In this document: positions 32,925 through 45,100 of the stretch, in pieces
Layout: each line of letters opens with the position of its first letter
Numbering within the stretch: the first letter of the stretch is position 1
NCBI RefSeq assembly: GCF_045679555.1
Contig: NC_092091.1
Location: forward strand, 79,412,644 to 79,476,643
From: Salvelinus alpinus
Taxonomy: Eukaryota > Chordata > Actinopteri > Salmoniformes > Salmonidae
Length of the DNA: 64,000 nt
Direction: 5' to 3'
Position numbers and translations under genes: made by a program
The notes under the pieces: generated by a model
The model's input: the letters and a program-made list of their open reading frames with translations, nothing else
What the model was told of the DNA's origin: nothing
The model's database searches: none

Positions 32925-33672
32925 GACATAAGGAATGGATTCAATATCTATATGTGACATAAGGAATGGATGCAATATCTATATGTGACATAGACATTGA
33001 ATCCATTCCTTATGTGACATAAGGAATGGATTCAATGTCTATATGTGACATAAGGAATGGATTCAATGTCTATATGTGACATAAGGAATGGATTCAATGT
33101 CTATATGTGACAAGGAATGGATTCAATGTCTATATGTGACATAAGGAATGGATTCAATGTCTATATGTGACATAAGGAATGGATTCAATGTCTATATGTG
33201 ACATAAGGAATGGATTCAATGTCTATATGTGACATAAGGAATGGATTCAATGTCTATATGTGACATAAGGAATGGATTCAATGTCTATATGTGACATAAG
33301 GAATGGATTCAATATCTATATGTGACATAAGGAATGGATTCAATATCTATATGTGACATAAGGAATGGATTCAATATCTATATGTGACATAAGGAATGGA
33401 TTCAATATCTATATGTGACATAAGGAATGGATTCAATATCTATATGTGACATAAGGAATGGATTCAATATCTATATGTGACATAAGGAATGGATTCAATA
33501 TCTATATGTGACATAAGGAATGGATTCAATATCTATATGTGACATAAGGAATGGATGCAATATCTATATGTGACATAAGGAATGGATGCAATATCTATAT
33601 GTGACATAAGGAATGGATGCAATATCTATATGTGACATAAGGAATGGATTCAATATCTATATGTGACATAAA
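32925..33672. repeat. 31-bp minisatellite, ~23 copies, with one inverted unit
   Basis: The unit is GACATAAGGAATGGATTCAA then TATCTATATGT. The unit at about 32989-33017 is inverted (GACATTGAATCCATTCCTTA), forming a hairpin with the next copy. TGCAA variants sit at the outer edges and GTCTATA variants in the first third. Confidence 0.94.
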
Positions 33673-33736
33673 ACAGATCTGTTGTCCTGAGGAAGCAAGG
33701 AGAAACACATGTTTCCTATTGGAGAGTCAACCGGAT

Positions 33737-33799
33737 TGAGAGGGCAGGTCCAGAAGGTGAGGGCAGGTCCAGAAGGTGAGGGCAGGTCCAGAAGGTCTG
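33737..33799. repeat. 20-bp repeat, 3 copies
   Basis: GAGGGCAGGTCCAGAAGGT occurs three times in tandem. Confidence 0.9.
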
Positions 33800-34727
33800 G
33801 TTACACCTGTAAACAACTCTCTAGGTGTTACAGGAATATTGTACAAGATAATAAACATTCCTCATAATTGAGTAACAATCCTGCATTAAAAAGTTGACTC
33901 ACCAGCAGGATATGATTATTAAACCAGTTCTTAAAAAATAAAGACATATCCTTATTGTTCCAAATTAAATGCCTAAAAGTTGTTTATTAACAACCACGCT
34001 AAGATTACTGGTCTGAAAAGCAGAGAATTTGGTAGGAATATTATCAATCAATTACAACGTAACGTAAAATTGAAGTCACCAAAACGGGAGATGATGTAAT
34101 TAGGGATGAACTTTCAAATTGAAGTTGGATTCTTCAAGAAATGTTCAGCCCAATTCATCTTAAGTATTATTCAGGAAAATGTAGACCATATTCTTGTGTT
34201 CATAATGACACATTTCCTAATATAATCTGTACGATTTTTCCAGATTAAGTTGAAAAGCATCTGGTCAACAGCTTTACCTATTTTTTTTGTTGTCAAGATG
34301 TAGGGGACAGGGCCGCATAAGTAAGTCTGGAGATACCTTCAGCTTTAGAAAGCAATACTCAACCTTTCAAGGATAAATCCCTCCGCAACCAATGGTTGAA
34401 CTTTTTGTTATTTTCAAGGTATGAAATGTAATGAGCATCTTTCCTGTTGATCCTTAGACATGGTAATCCCAAGGTGTGCTACTTTTTCCTTGACTGGAAT
34501 ATTGCAGATCGAGGGTATCACACAGTCTTTAACAGCAAACAATTCACACTTATTAAGGTTTAGGCAAAGACCAGATGCTTTGGAAAATATATCACATCAA
34601 CTGCTCTAGGAATCTGGTCAGTATCTTTCAAAATGAGGGTGGTGTCCTCTGCTAGCTGACTGATGATAATATCTCCCTTTTAATATCTCTGTCAGCAATA
34701 GAGACCCCTTTAAATATCTCTGTCAGC

Positions 34728-34960
34728 AATACATTTACATTTAACATTTAAGCCATTTAGCAGACGCTCTTATCCAGAGCGACTTACAAATTGGTGCATT
34801 CACCTTATGATATCCAGTGGAACAACCACTTTACAATAGTGCATCTAACTCTTTTAAGGGGGGGGGGGGGGGGGGGTTAGAAGGATTACTTTATCCTATC
34901 CTAGGTATTCCTTAAAGAGGTGGGGTTTCAGGTGTCTCCGGAAGGTGGTGATTGACTCCG
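34728..34960. mobile_element. Fragment of a salmonid interspersed repeat inserted in the LINE
   Basis: CATTTAGCAGACGCTCTTAT, then AGCGACTTACAAATTGGTGC, a 20-bp G run (34859-34876) and GGTGTCTCCGGAAGGTGGTG are characteristic of a widespread teleost repeat. The flanking sequence on both sides resumes LINE sequence. Confidence 0.6.
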
Positions 34961-35221
34961 CTGACCCCTTTTAATGTCTCTGTCAGCAAGAGGTGATCTT
35001 TGTAGTCACTTTCTTCTACAGCTCTCTCTACAGCTCTCCTCATCTTGGCAAGAATACTCCCATATTTTCCAACCTCATATTTAAAAAGCTCCCAGTTATT
35101 ACTGTATGAATGGTCATTTATAGCTTTGTTCCAGAAGTGAGGAATTAAATTGTTTATCTCCATCTTGACCAAATCATGTTTTAATATAGAGCTATTAAGC
35201 TTCCGATAGGATGCTCTGCCG

Positions 35222-35512
35222 AGGCCATTATCAGAGATAAACAGTGTAATGTCAATATAAACAGCTCTATGGTCAGTAAGGGCCGTTATCAGAGATAAAC
35301 AATGTAATGTCAATATAAACAGCTCTATGGTCAGTAAGGGCCATTATCAGAGATAAACAGTGTAATGTCTATATAAACAGCTCTATGGTCAGTAAGGGCC
35401 ATTATCAGAGATAAACAGTGTAATGTCAATATAAACAGCTCTATGGTCAGTAAGGGCCGTTATCAGAGATAAACAGCTCTATGGTCAGTAAGGGCCATTA
35501 TCAGAGATAAAC
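35222..35512. repeat. 58-bp repeat from LINE endonuclease sequence, ~4.5 copies
   Basis: The unit is GCCATTATCAGAGATAAACA, GTGTAATGTCAATATAAACA, GCTCTATGGTCAGTAAGG. On the minus strand it encodes the TDHRAVYIDI endonuclease motif of the adjacent LINE. The last copies are shortened. Confidence 0.9.
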
Positions 35513-36292
35513 AGTTTAAACAGCTGGGAAAAATCCAAAAATGATGTCATGGCTTTAGAAGCTTCTGATAGGCTAATTGACATAATTTGAGTCAATTGGA
35601 GGTGTACCTGTAGATGTATTTCATGGCCTACCTTCAAACTCAGTGCCTCTTTGCTTGACATCATGGGGAAATCAAAAGAAATCAGCCAAGACCTCAGAAA
35701 CAAATTGTAGACCTCCACAAGTCTGGTTCATCCTTGGGAGCAATTTCCAAATGCCTGAAGGTACCACGTTCATCTGTACAAACAATAGTACGCAAGTATA
35801 AACACCATGGGACCACGCAGCCGTCATACAGCTCAGGAAGGAGACGCGTTCTGTCTCCTAGAGATGAATGTACTTTGGTGTGAAAAGTGCAAATCAATCC
35901 CAGAACAACAGCAAAGGACCTTGTGAAGATCCAAAAGTATCTATATCCACAATCAAGGTACAAAAGTATCTATATCCACAATCAAACAAGTCCTAAATTG
36001 ACATAAACTGAAAGGCCGCTCAGCAAGGAAGAAGCTACTGCTCCAAAACCGCCATAAAAAAGCCAGACTACGGTTTGCAACTGCACATGGGGACAAAGAT
36101 CCTACTTTTTGGAGACATGTCCTCTGGTCTGATGAAACATAAATAGAACTGTTTGGCCATAATGACCATTGTTATGTTTGGAGGATAAAGGGGGACGCTT
36201 GCAAGCCGAAGAACACCATCCCAACTGTGAAGCACGGGGGTGGCAGCATCATGTTGTGGGGGTGGCAGCAGGAGGGACTGGTGCACCACTAG
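35513..36292 (+). pseudogene. Sleeping Beauty-type Tc1 transposase 5' part, inactivated
   Basis: The start codon at 35663 opens [14 protein letters not shown], after which a 1-bp loss gives a stop. Continuing in shifted frames are [54 protein letters not shown] and a DETxIELFGHNDH-like catalytic segment. The copy stops near 36292 shortly after GGGSIMLWG, so the second half of the catalytic domain is absent. The left inverted repeat expected before 35513 is missing; the element starts directly at the LINE-derived array. Confidence 0.85.
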
Positions 36293-36508
36293 AACACCAG
36301 GGACACTGCAGGGCAAGTCGGTTCGCAATTTGAAGTGGTACATACGTGCGATAACAAAGTAAATTCATTGTGACAGGTTGCACAAGTCGCAAATGACGAG
36401 TTCTCTGACCGGGAATCAAAAGGCAGTGAGAGCGCCGAATCCTACCCACCAGACCACCAAGGAAGGATAGTACAGGGCAAATCTGTTCACAATTTGAAAT
36501 GGTACGTA

Positions 36509-36751
36509 CAGTTGAAGTATGAAGTTTACATACACTTAGGTTGGAGTCATTAACACTCGTTTTTCAACCACTCCACACATTTCTTGTTAACAAACTATAG
36601 TATTGGCAAGTCGGTTAGGACATCTACTTTGTACATGACACAAGTCATTTTTCCAACAATTGTTTACAGACAGATTATTTCACTTATAATTCACTATATC
36701 ACAAATCCAGTGGGTCAGAAGTTTACATACACTAAGTTGGCTGTGCCTTTA
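36509..36751 (+). mobile_element. Solo left inverted repeat of a Sleeping Beauty-type Tc1 element
   Basis: Begins CAGTTGAAGTATGAAGTTTA next to a TA (36507-36508). It has the outer direct repeat (AAGTTTACATACACTTAGG) and the inner one (CAGAAGTTTACATACACTAAG) about 200 bp apart, the IR/DR arrangement. It ends at GTGCCTTTA without the internal region. Confidence 0.85.
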
Positions 36752-36884
36752 TCTTCTTGACGCTAGGAGGCAGAATTTTTATGTTTGGAAAAATAACGTT
36801 CCCAATTCTTTCTGCAATTCGTTCTGAAATTTATTTACGTGGTATTTTTTTATGTATTTTACATCAGACGATCTGGTAGTAAGG

Positions 36885-37145
36885 TTGCTAGCTAGCACTC
36901 CTAGCAGTTAATGCTAACTAGCTAGCTGGCTAGCATTTACTGCAAGTGAAGTGGCTAGCTAGCACTCCTAGCAGTTTATGCTAACTAGCTAGCTGGCTAG
37001 CATTCACTGGTAGTGAAGTGGCTAGCTAGCACTCCTAGCAGTTTATGCTAACTACCTAGCTGGCTAGCATTTACTGCTAGTGAAGTGGCTAGCTAGCACT
37101 CCTAGCAGTTTATGCTAACTAGCTAGCATTTACTGCTAGTGAAAG
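36885..37145. repeat. 68-bp repeat dense in GCTAGC palindromes, ~3.7 copies
   Basis: The unit contains GTGGCTAGCTAGCACTCCTA, GCAGTTTATGCTAACTAGCT and AGCTGGCTAGCATTTACTGC. Tetramer CTAG repeats make it self-complementary. It derives from the interspersed repeat that follows the solo inverted repeat. Confidence 0.9.
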
Positions 37146-37507
37146 TGCTAGCTAGCAAGTTAGCATAAACTAGCGCTAACTGGGCTAGTCAATGTCTAAA
37201 TGACAGGTAGAAACACATTCATAACCATGAAGGTAACTAGCCCCCACAGAGGGCGAGTTGCCCCAAACACTCATCCAACATATTACTACTTACCTCAAAA
37301 ATTCTCTACATTTTTCTCTCAAAACAAGTGGATTGTACTTTCGTACTTGTATATTTAAAAAAAATATATAGATATAACTTCATTGGAATATATCTACAAC
37401 TTTTAAAACATTTAAAAAATTTGATTAATTTACCGCAAAATGGTTTTGTTGAAATATCTCCAAGTTGTGATGAAAATAATTTGGTGACATCTTATGGTGT
37501 TAATGTG
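37146..37507. other. Intergenic, no gene recognised
   Basis: AT-rich sequence upstream of the G-rich array. The 77-codon open frame here runs into the array and shows no domain. Confidence 0.35.
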
Positions 37508-38131
37508 AATTACGGGGCAGTTACTCTGGGGGGCAGTTACTCCGGGGGGCAGTTACTCTGAGGGGCAGTTACCCTGGGGGGCAATTACTCTGAGGGGCAG
37601 TTACCCTGGGGGGCAATTACTCCGGGGGGCAGTAACCCCGGGGGGCAGTAACCCCGGGGGGCAGTTACTCTGGGGGGCAGTTACTCCGGGGGGCAGTTAC
37701 TCCGGGGGGCAGTAACCCCGGGGGGCAGTAACCCCGGGGGGCAGTTACTCCGGGGGGCAGTTACTCTGAGGGGCAGTTACCCTGGGGGGCAATTACTCCG
37801 GGGGGCAGTAACCCCGGGGGGCAGTAACCCCGGGGGGCAGTTACTCCGGGGGCAGTTACTCTGGGGGGCAGTTACCCCGGGGGGAAGTTACTCTGGAGGG
37901 AAGTTACCCCGGGGGGAAGTTACTCTGGAGGGAAGTTACTCTGGAGGGAAGTTACCCCGGGGGGAAGTTACTCTGGAGGGAAGTTACCCCGGGCGGAAGT
38001 TACTCTGGAGGGAAGTTACTCTGGAGGGAAGTTACTCTGGAGGGAAGTTACCCCGGGGGGAAGTTACTCTGGAGGGAAGTTACCCCGGGGGGAAGTTACT
38101 CTGGAGGGAAGTTACCCCGGGGGGAAGTTAC
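37508..38131. repeat. 16-bp G-run minisatellite, ~39 copies
   Basis: The units alternate GGGGGGCAGTTACTCC, GGGGGGCAGTAACCCC and, from about 37875, GGGGGGAAGTTACTCTGGAG forms. Runs of four to six G recur every ~16 bp and many units have CCCCGGGGGG. The array ends about 680 bp before the LIMCH1 start codon. Confidence 0.95.
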
Positions 38132-38133
38132 TA

Positions 38134-38814
38134 GCCTAATAATGAACTCATGTATTGATGTGAAAACAGATTTGTATTTATATGAATTAATCTATTATGT
38201 TTGTAAAAATCAATAAAAAAAGAACACATTTAATAAAGATAATTTTTTTTATACAACAAAAGTCCAAAAGAAAGAATTATCGCTGTGGTCGTCGGACGGT
38301 ATTTCCCCAGATCAGAGCTGGCAGCGCGTCGCCATGGTTACAGACGCTGCTTCTCTGGCGCTCGGTGGCAGCAGCGTCACGTTGCCTCCCCAGCTGACCG
38401 GAATTATAACGCCACTTTTTGTAAAACACACACACACCGCCCCAACCCCCCCTCCAACATTCTTCTATCCTCCCCGTCCTGCGGGCACCAGGACCGGCTG
38501 CTGGGCGTCTGTCTCGCGCCTGGCCGGTTGGAGGTTATTTTTAGTGTCCGGTTGGTTCGTGTTGCAGTGTGGGGAGTCAGGACAGCTCACTTTCCTCTAC
38601 AGCCCAACCGGGAGACGCTCATGCCGAGTTACGGAGAAACCTGGGAGAATAACGGATATAACAGATACGGGCCCTCCGTGAGCCTTAACCGGCGGAATAA
38701 CAAGCCCAGCTGTCCGGTTGGAATTAAGGGACGACATTACCGAGCTTTTCTTAACGGAGCCAGGATATTTAAACCCCACGAACACACCGTAGCCGAATTA
38801 AGCCATTATCAGAG
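38134..38814 (+). promoter_or_regulatory. Presumed promoter / 5' UTR region of limch1
   Basis: An AT-rich start (38134-38280) gives way to a CpG-containing stretch (about 38280-38815) leading to the start codon. A 210-codon open frame from 38285 is in another frame than the LIMCH1 start and has no recognisable domain, so it is not called as a gene. The transcription start is not identifiable by eye. Confidence 0.35.
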
Positions 38815-38913
38815 ATGGCCAGCACCGGGGCTGAGCGCGAAGAACCTCACCTTCCCCGGGACGAACCGAGACATCCCGAGCCTGCATTCAGAGAGGCGCA
38901 GAAGTGGATCGAG
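38815..38913 (+). CDS. limch1: limch1 coding exon 1
   Basis: Encodes residues 1-33, beginning [10 protein letters not shown] and ending FREAQKWIE, phase 0, donor GTGAGA. Intron 1 (8.26 kb) carries the 43-bp array. Confidence 0.85.
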
Positions 38914-39147
38914 GTGAGATGTGTGTGTATATAAACAGGGGTTATTACCGGGGTTATAAATGTTCTGTTACAGTAGGGGGTTCTGGACTGGAGACCGGGG
39001 TTATAAATGTTATATTGCAGTGGGTTCTGGACTGGAGACGTGGGACTGAGGGGATAGCCTATAAATGTACTATTGCCCCGTCACCTGTTGTCTCGCAGGG
39101 TGTCCGGTTACGGCTTGACTAGAAGGCACAATGTGGGACATTACTGC

Positions 39148-39188
<41 letters not shown>

Positions 39189-42100
39189 CAGAGAATATTA
39201 GCTAGTAAGGGATGGAATTTACTAGAATAGTATCTCTCCGTTCCTCTCGGTGGCCATGTTTGGTTTCTCTGAAGACACCGGAGAAAAACCCGCTCCCCCG
39301 AGCGCATGCACCAGAACGACGCCTCCCGCAGGCGAGCGCCAGGAGACTCCGGATGGTTGCCATGGCAGTGGAAATGTGGACTAGTATTCACGCACATGGC
39401 TCTCTTGTGACGAATGTTTACAATCAATCACGTTGTTTCAGTGACGTGTGTGTCGGGGGAGGGTCTTGTTATTGTGAGTAGACCTACAAGGTAACCGGTT
39501 TTCCAAACATCTGATTGGTGGACAGCGACTGAGTGAAGGCAGCTAGTTCAACACTTCCTGTCTCAACCAGAGATCATGAGGATGATGATGGTGTCTTGTC
39601 AATCACCACCTTCACACACACGCACGCACGCACGCGCGCACACACACGCATACACCTTAGCCAAATACATTTAAACTCAGTTTTTCCCAATTCCTGACTT
39701 TTAATCCTAGTAAAATGCCCTGTTTTAGGTCAGTTAGGATCACCACTTTATTTTAAGAATGTGAAATGTCAGAATAGTAGTAGAGCGAATAATTTATTTC
39801 AGCTTTTATTTCATTCATCACATTCCCAGTGGGTCAGAAGTTACCACTCAATTGGTATTTGGTAGCATTGCCTTTAAATTGTTTAACCTTTAACGGGATC
39901 ATTTTTGTAAACAACCACTGAATTGCAGAGCGCCAAATAAATACAAAAAATACAAAAAATATTTATTTTCATGAAATCACAAGTGAAATATACCAAAGCA
40001 CAGCTTAGCTTGTTGTTAATCCACCTGTCGTGTCAGAGTTTGAAAATATGCTTTACAGCAAAAGCAATCCAAGCGTTTGTGAGTTTATCGATCACTAGAC
40101 AAAACATTACGAACAGCTAGCAGCAATGTAGATTGGTCACGAAAGTCTGAAAAGCAATAAAATTAATTGCTAATTAATTGTTAAATCCTTTGATGATCTT
40201 CGGATGTTTGCACTCATGAGACTTCCAGTTACACAATAAATGTTCCTTTTGTCGATAAATATTATTTTTATATAAAAAAACTCAATTTGTTTGGCACGTT
40301 ATGTTCAGAAATCCACAGGCTCAGGCAGGTCGTGAAGGGCAGACGAAAATTACAAATAGTATCCGTAAAGTTCGTAGAAACATGTCAAATGTTTTTTATA
40401 ATCAATCCTCAGGTTGTTTTTAACATAATCGATAATATTTCAACCGGACGGTAAACTAAACAATACTACAGAGAAAGAAAATGTTGAGCAACCTAATCAA
40501 AGGACACCTGGCCATCCACTGACGCGTTTTGATAAATCTCGCTCATTTTTCAGAATAAAACCTTGAAACTATATCTAAAGCCTGTTCACAACCTGTGGAA
40601 GCCATTGCAAAAGGAATCAGGTTGATATCCCTTTAAATGGAGGATAGGCAGGCAATGGAACAGGAATTTTTCAAAATAAGAGCCACTTCCGGGTTGGATT
40701 TCGTCAGGTTTTCGCCTGCAAAATAGTTCTGTTATACTCACAGACAATATTTTGACAGTTTTGGAAACTTTAGAATGTTTTCTATCCTAATCTGTCAATT
40801 ATATGCATTTTCTAGCATCTGGGCTCAACGTTCCATAACAGGTAATCGTAGGTGTCCTGTTATGGAACGTTGAGTCAACTACAACGATGTCTCAGTGTCC
40901 TGTTATGGAACGTTGGGTCAACTACAACGATGTCTCAGTGTCCTGTTATGGAACGTTGAGTCAACTACAACGATGTCTCAGTGTCCTGTTATGGAACGTT
41001 GGGTCAACTACAACGATGTCTCAGTGTCCTGTTATGGAACGTTGGGTCAACTACAACGATGTCTCCGTGTCCTGTTATGGAACGTTGAGTCAACTACAAC
41101 GATGTCTCAGTGTCCTGTTATGGAACGTTGAGTCAACTACAACGATGTCTCAGTGTCCTGTTATGGAACGTTGAGTCAACTACAACAATGTCTCAGTGTC
41201 CTGTTATGGAACGTTGAGTCAACTACAAGTCAACTACAACAATGTCTCAGTGTCCTGTTATGGAACGTTGAGTCAACTACAACGATGTCTCAGTGTCCTG
41301 TTATGGAACGTTGGGTCAACTACAACGATGTCTCAGTGTCCTGTTATGGAACGTTGAGTCAACTACAACGATGTCTCAGTGTCCTGTTATGGAACGTTGA
41401 GTCAACTACAACGATGTCTCAGTGTCCTGTTATGGAACGTTGAGTCAACTACAAGTCAACTACAACAATGTCTCAGTGTCCTGTTATGGAACGTTGAGTC
41501 AACTACAACAATGTCTCAGTGTCCTGTTATGGAACGTTGAGTCAACTACAAGTCAACTACAACGATGTCTCAGTGTCCTGTTATGGAACGTTGAGTCAAC
41601 TACAACGATGTCTCAGTGTCCTGTTATGGAACGTTGAGTCAACTACAACGATGTCTCAGTGTCCTGTTATGGAACGTTGAGTCAACTACAACAATGTCTC
41701 AGTGTCCTGTTATGGAACGTTGAGTCAACTACAAGTCAACTACAACGATGTCTCAGTGTCCTGTTATGGAACGTTGAGTCAACTACAACGATGTCTCAGT
41801 GTCCTGTTATGGAACGTTGAGTCAACTACAACGATGTCTCAGTGTCCTGTTATGGAACGTTGAGTCAACTACAACGATGTCTCCGTGTCCTGTTATGGAA
41901 CGTTGAGTCAACTACAACGATGTCTCAGTGTCCTGTTATGGAACGTTGGGTCAACTACAACGATGTCTCAGTGTCCTGTTATGGAACGTTGGGTCAACTA
42001 CAACGATGTCTCAGTGTCCTGTTATGGAACGTTGGGTCAACTACAACGATGTCTCAGTGTCCTGTTATGGAACGTTGAGTCAACTACAACGATGTCTCAG

Positions 42101-45100
42101 TGTCCTGTTATGGAACGTTGAGTCAACTACAACGATGTCTCAGTGTCCTGTTATGGAACGTTGAGTCAACTACAACGATGTCTCAGTGTCCTGTTATGGA
42201 ACGTTGAGTCAACTACAACGATGTCTCAGTGTCCTGTTATGGAACGTTGGGTCAACTACAACGATGTCTCAGTGTCCTGTTATGGAACGTTGGGTCAACT
42301 ACAACGATGTCTCAGTGTCCTGTTATGGAACGTTGGGTCAACTACAACGATGTCTCAGTGTCCTGTTATGGAACGTTGGGTCAACTACAACGATGTCTCA
42401 GTGTCCTGTTATGGAACGTTGAGTCAACTACAAGTCAACTACAACAATGTCTCAGTGTCCTGTTATGGAACGTTGAGTCAACTACAACGATGTCTCAGTG
42501 TCCTGTTATGGAACGTTGAGTCAACTACAACGATGTCTCAGTGTCCTGTTATGGAACGTTGAGTCAACTACAACAATGTCTCAGTGTCCTGTTATGGAAC
42601 GTTGAGTCAACTACAAGTCAACTACAACAATGTCTCAGTGTCCTGTTATGGAACGTTGAGTCAACTACAACGATGTCTCAGTGTCCTGTTATGGAACGTT
42701 GGGTCAACTACAACGATGTCTCAGTGTCCTGTTATGGAACGTTGAGTCAACTACAACGATGTCTCAGTGTCCTGTTATGGAACGTTGAGTCAACTACAAC
42801 GATGTCTCAGTGTCCTGTTATGGAACGTTGAGTCAACTACAAGTCAACTACAACAATGTCTCAGTGTCCTGTTATGGAACGTTGAGTCAACTACAACAAT
42901 GTCTCAGTGTCCTGTTATGGAACGTTGAGTCAACTACAAGTCAACTACAACGATGTCTCAGTGTCCTGTTATGGAACGTTGAGTCAACTACAACGATGTC
43001 TCAGTGTCCTGTTATGGAACGTTGAGTCAACTACAACGATGTCTCAGTGTCCTGTTATGGAACGTTGGGTCAACTACAACGATGTCTCAGTGTCCTGTTA
43101 TGGAACGTTGAGTCAACTACAACGATGTCTCAGTGTCCTGTTATGGAACGTTGAGTCAACTACAACGATGTCTCCGTGTCCTGTTATGGAACGTTGAGTC
43201 AACTACAACGATGTCTCAGTGTCCTGTTATGGAACGTTGGGTCAACTACAACAATGTCTCAGTGTCCTGTTATGGAACGTTGGGTCAACTACAACGATGT
43301 CTCAGTGTCCTGTTATGGAACGTTGGGTCAACTACAACGATGTCTCAGTGTCCTGTTATGGAACGTTGAGTCAACTACAACGATGTCTCAGTGTCCTGTT
43401 ATGGAACGTTGAGTCAACTACAACGATGTCTCAGTGTCCTGTTATGGAACGTTGAGTCACCTACAACGATGTCTCAGTGTCCTGTTATGGAACGTTGGGT
43501 CAACTACAACGATGTCTCAGTGTCCTGTTATGGAACGTTGAGTCAACTACAAGTCAACTACAACGATGTCTCCGTGTCCTGTTATGGAACGTTGAGTCAA
43601 CTACAACGATGTCTCAGTGTCCTGTTATGGAACGTTGAGTCAACTACAACGATGTCTCAGTGTCCTGTTATGGAACGTTGAGTCAACTACAACGATGTCT
43701 CAGTGTCCTGTTATGGAACGTTGAGTCAACTACAACGATGTCTCAGTGTCCTGTTATGGAACGTTGAGTCAACTACAACGATGTCTCAGTGTCCTGTTAT
43801 GGAACGTTGAGTCAACTACAACGATGTCTCAGTGTCCTGTTATGGAACGTTGGGTCAACTACAACGATGTCTCAGTGTCCTGTTATGGAACGTTGGGTCA
43901 ACTACAACGATGTCTCAGTGTCCTGTTATGGAACGTTGGGTCAACTACAACGATGTCTCAGTGTCCTGTTATGGAACGTTGAGTCAACTACAAGTCAACT
44001 ACAACAATGTCTCAGTGTCCTGTTATGGAACGTTGAGTCAACTACAACGATGTCTCAGTGTCCTGTTATGGAACGTTGAGTCAACTACAACGATGTCTCC
44101 GTGTCCTGTTATGGAACGTTGAGTCAACTACAACGATGTCTCAGTGTCCTGTTATGGAACGTTGGGTCAACTACAACGATGTCTCAGTGTCCTGTTATGG
44201 AACGTTGGGTCAACTACAACGATGTCTCAGTGTCCTGTTATGGAACGTTGGGTCAACTACAACGATGTCTCAGTGTCCTGTTATGGAACGTTGAGTCAAC
44301 TACAACGATGTCTCAGTGTCCTGTTATGGAACGTTGAGTCAACTACAACGATGTCTCAGTGTCCTGTTATGGAACGTTGAGTCACCTACAACGATGTCTC
44401 AGTGTCCTGTTATGGAACGTTGGGTCAACTACAACGATGTCTCAGTGTCCTGTTATGGAACGTTGAGTCAACTACAAGTCAACTACAACGATGTCTCCGT
44501 GTCCTGTTATGGAACGTTGAGTCAACTACAACGATGTCTCAGTGTCCTGTTATGGAACGTTGAGTCAACTACAACGATGTCTCAGTGTCCTGTTATGGAA
44601 CGTTGAGTCAACTACAACGATGTCTCAGTGTCCTGTTATGGAACGTTGAGTCAACTACAACGATGTCTCAGTGTCCTGTTATGGAACGTTGAGTCAACTA
44701 CAACGATGTCTCAGTGTCCTGTTATGGAACGTTGAGTCAACTACAACGATGTCTCAGTGTCCTGTTATGGAACGTTGGGTCAACTACAACGATGTCTCAG
44801 TGTCCTGTTATGGAACGTTGGGTCAACTACAACGATGTCTCAGTGTCCTGTTATGGAACGTTGGGTCAACTACAACGATGTCTCAGTGTCCTGTTATGGA
44901 ACGTTGAGTCAACTACAAGTCAACTACAACAATGTCTCAGTGTCCTGTTATGGAACGTTGAGTCAACTACAACGATGTCTCAGTGTCCTGTTATGGAACG
45001 TTGAGTCAACTACAACGATGTCTCAGGGTCCTGTTATGGAACGTTGAGTCAACTACAACGATGTCTCAGTGTCCTGTTATGGAACGTTGAGTCAACTACA

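Larger units (their letters stand above)
32380..35260 (-). mobile_element. Degenerate L1-like LINE, interrupted
   Basis: On the minus strand the order is endonuclease end (TDHRAVYIDITLF, NSYSNNWELFKYEVGKY-like, about 35260-34970), a reverse-transcriptase region (LNKCELFAV, ICNIPVKEKVAHLGI in shifting frames, about 34600-34430) and a C-terminal region (KFTDKTTSLFP, KNTVNTINTC, 32674-32453). Frames are broken repeatedly. It is interrupted by a 31-bp array (32925-33672) and another repeat (34728-34960). Dead copy. Confidence 0.7.

Noticed and set aside
38285..38917. 210-codon open frame overlapping LIMCH1 exon 1
   Set aside because: In a different frame from the recognised exon, no domain visible. 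A CpG-containing 5' region often stays open by chance.
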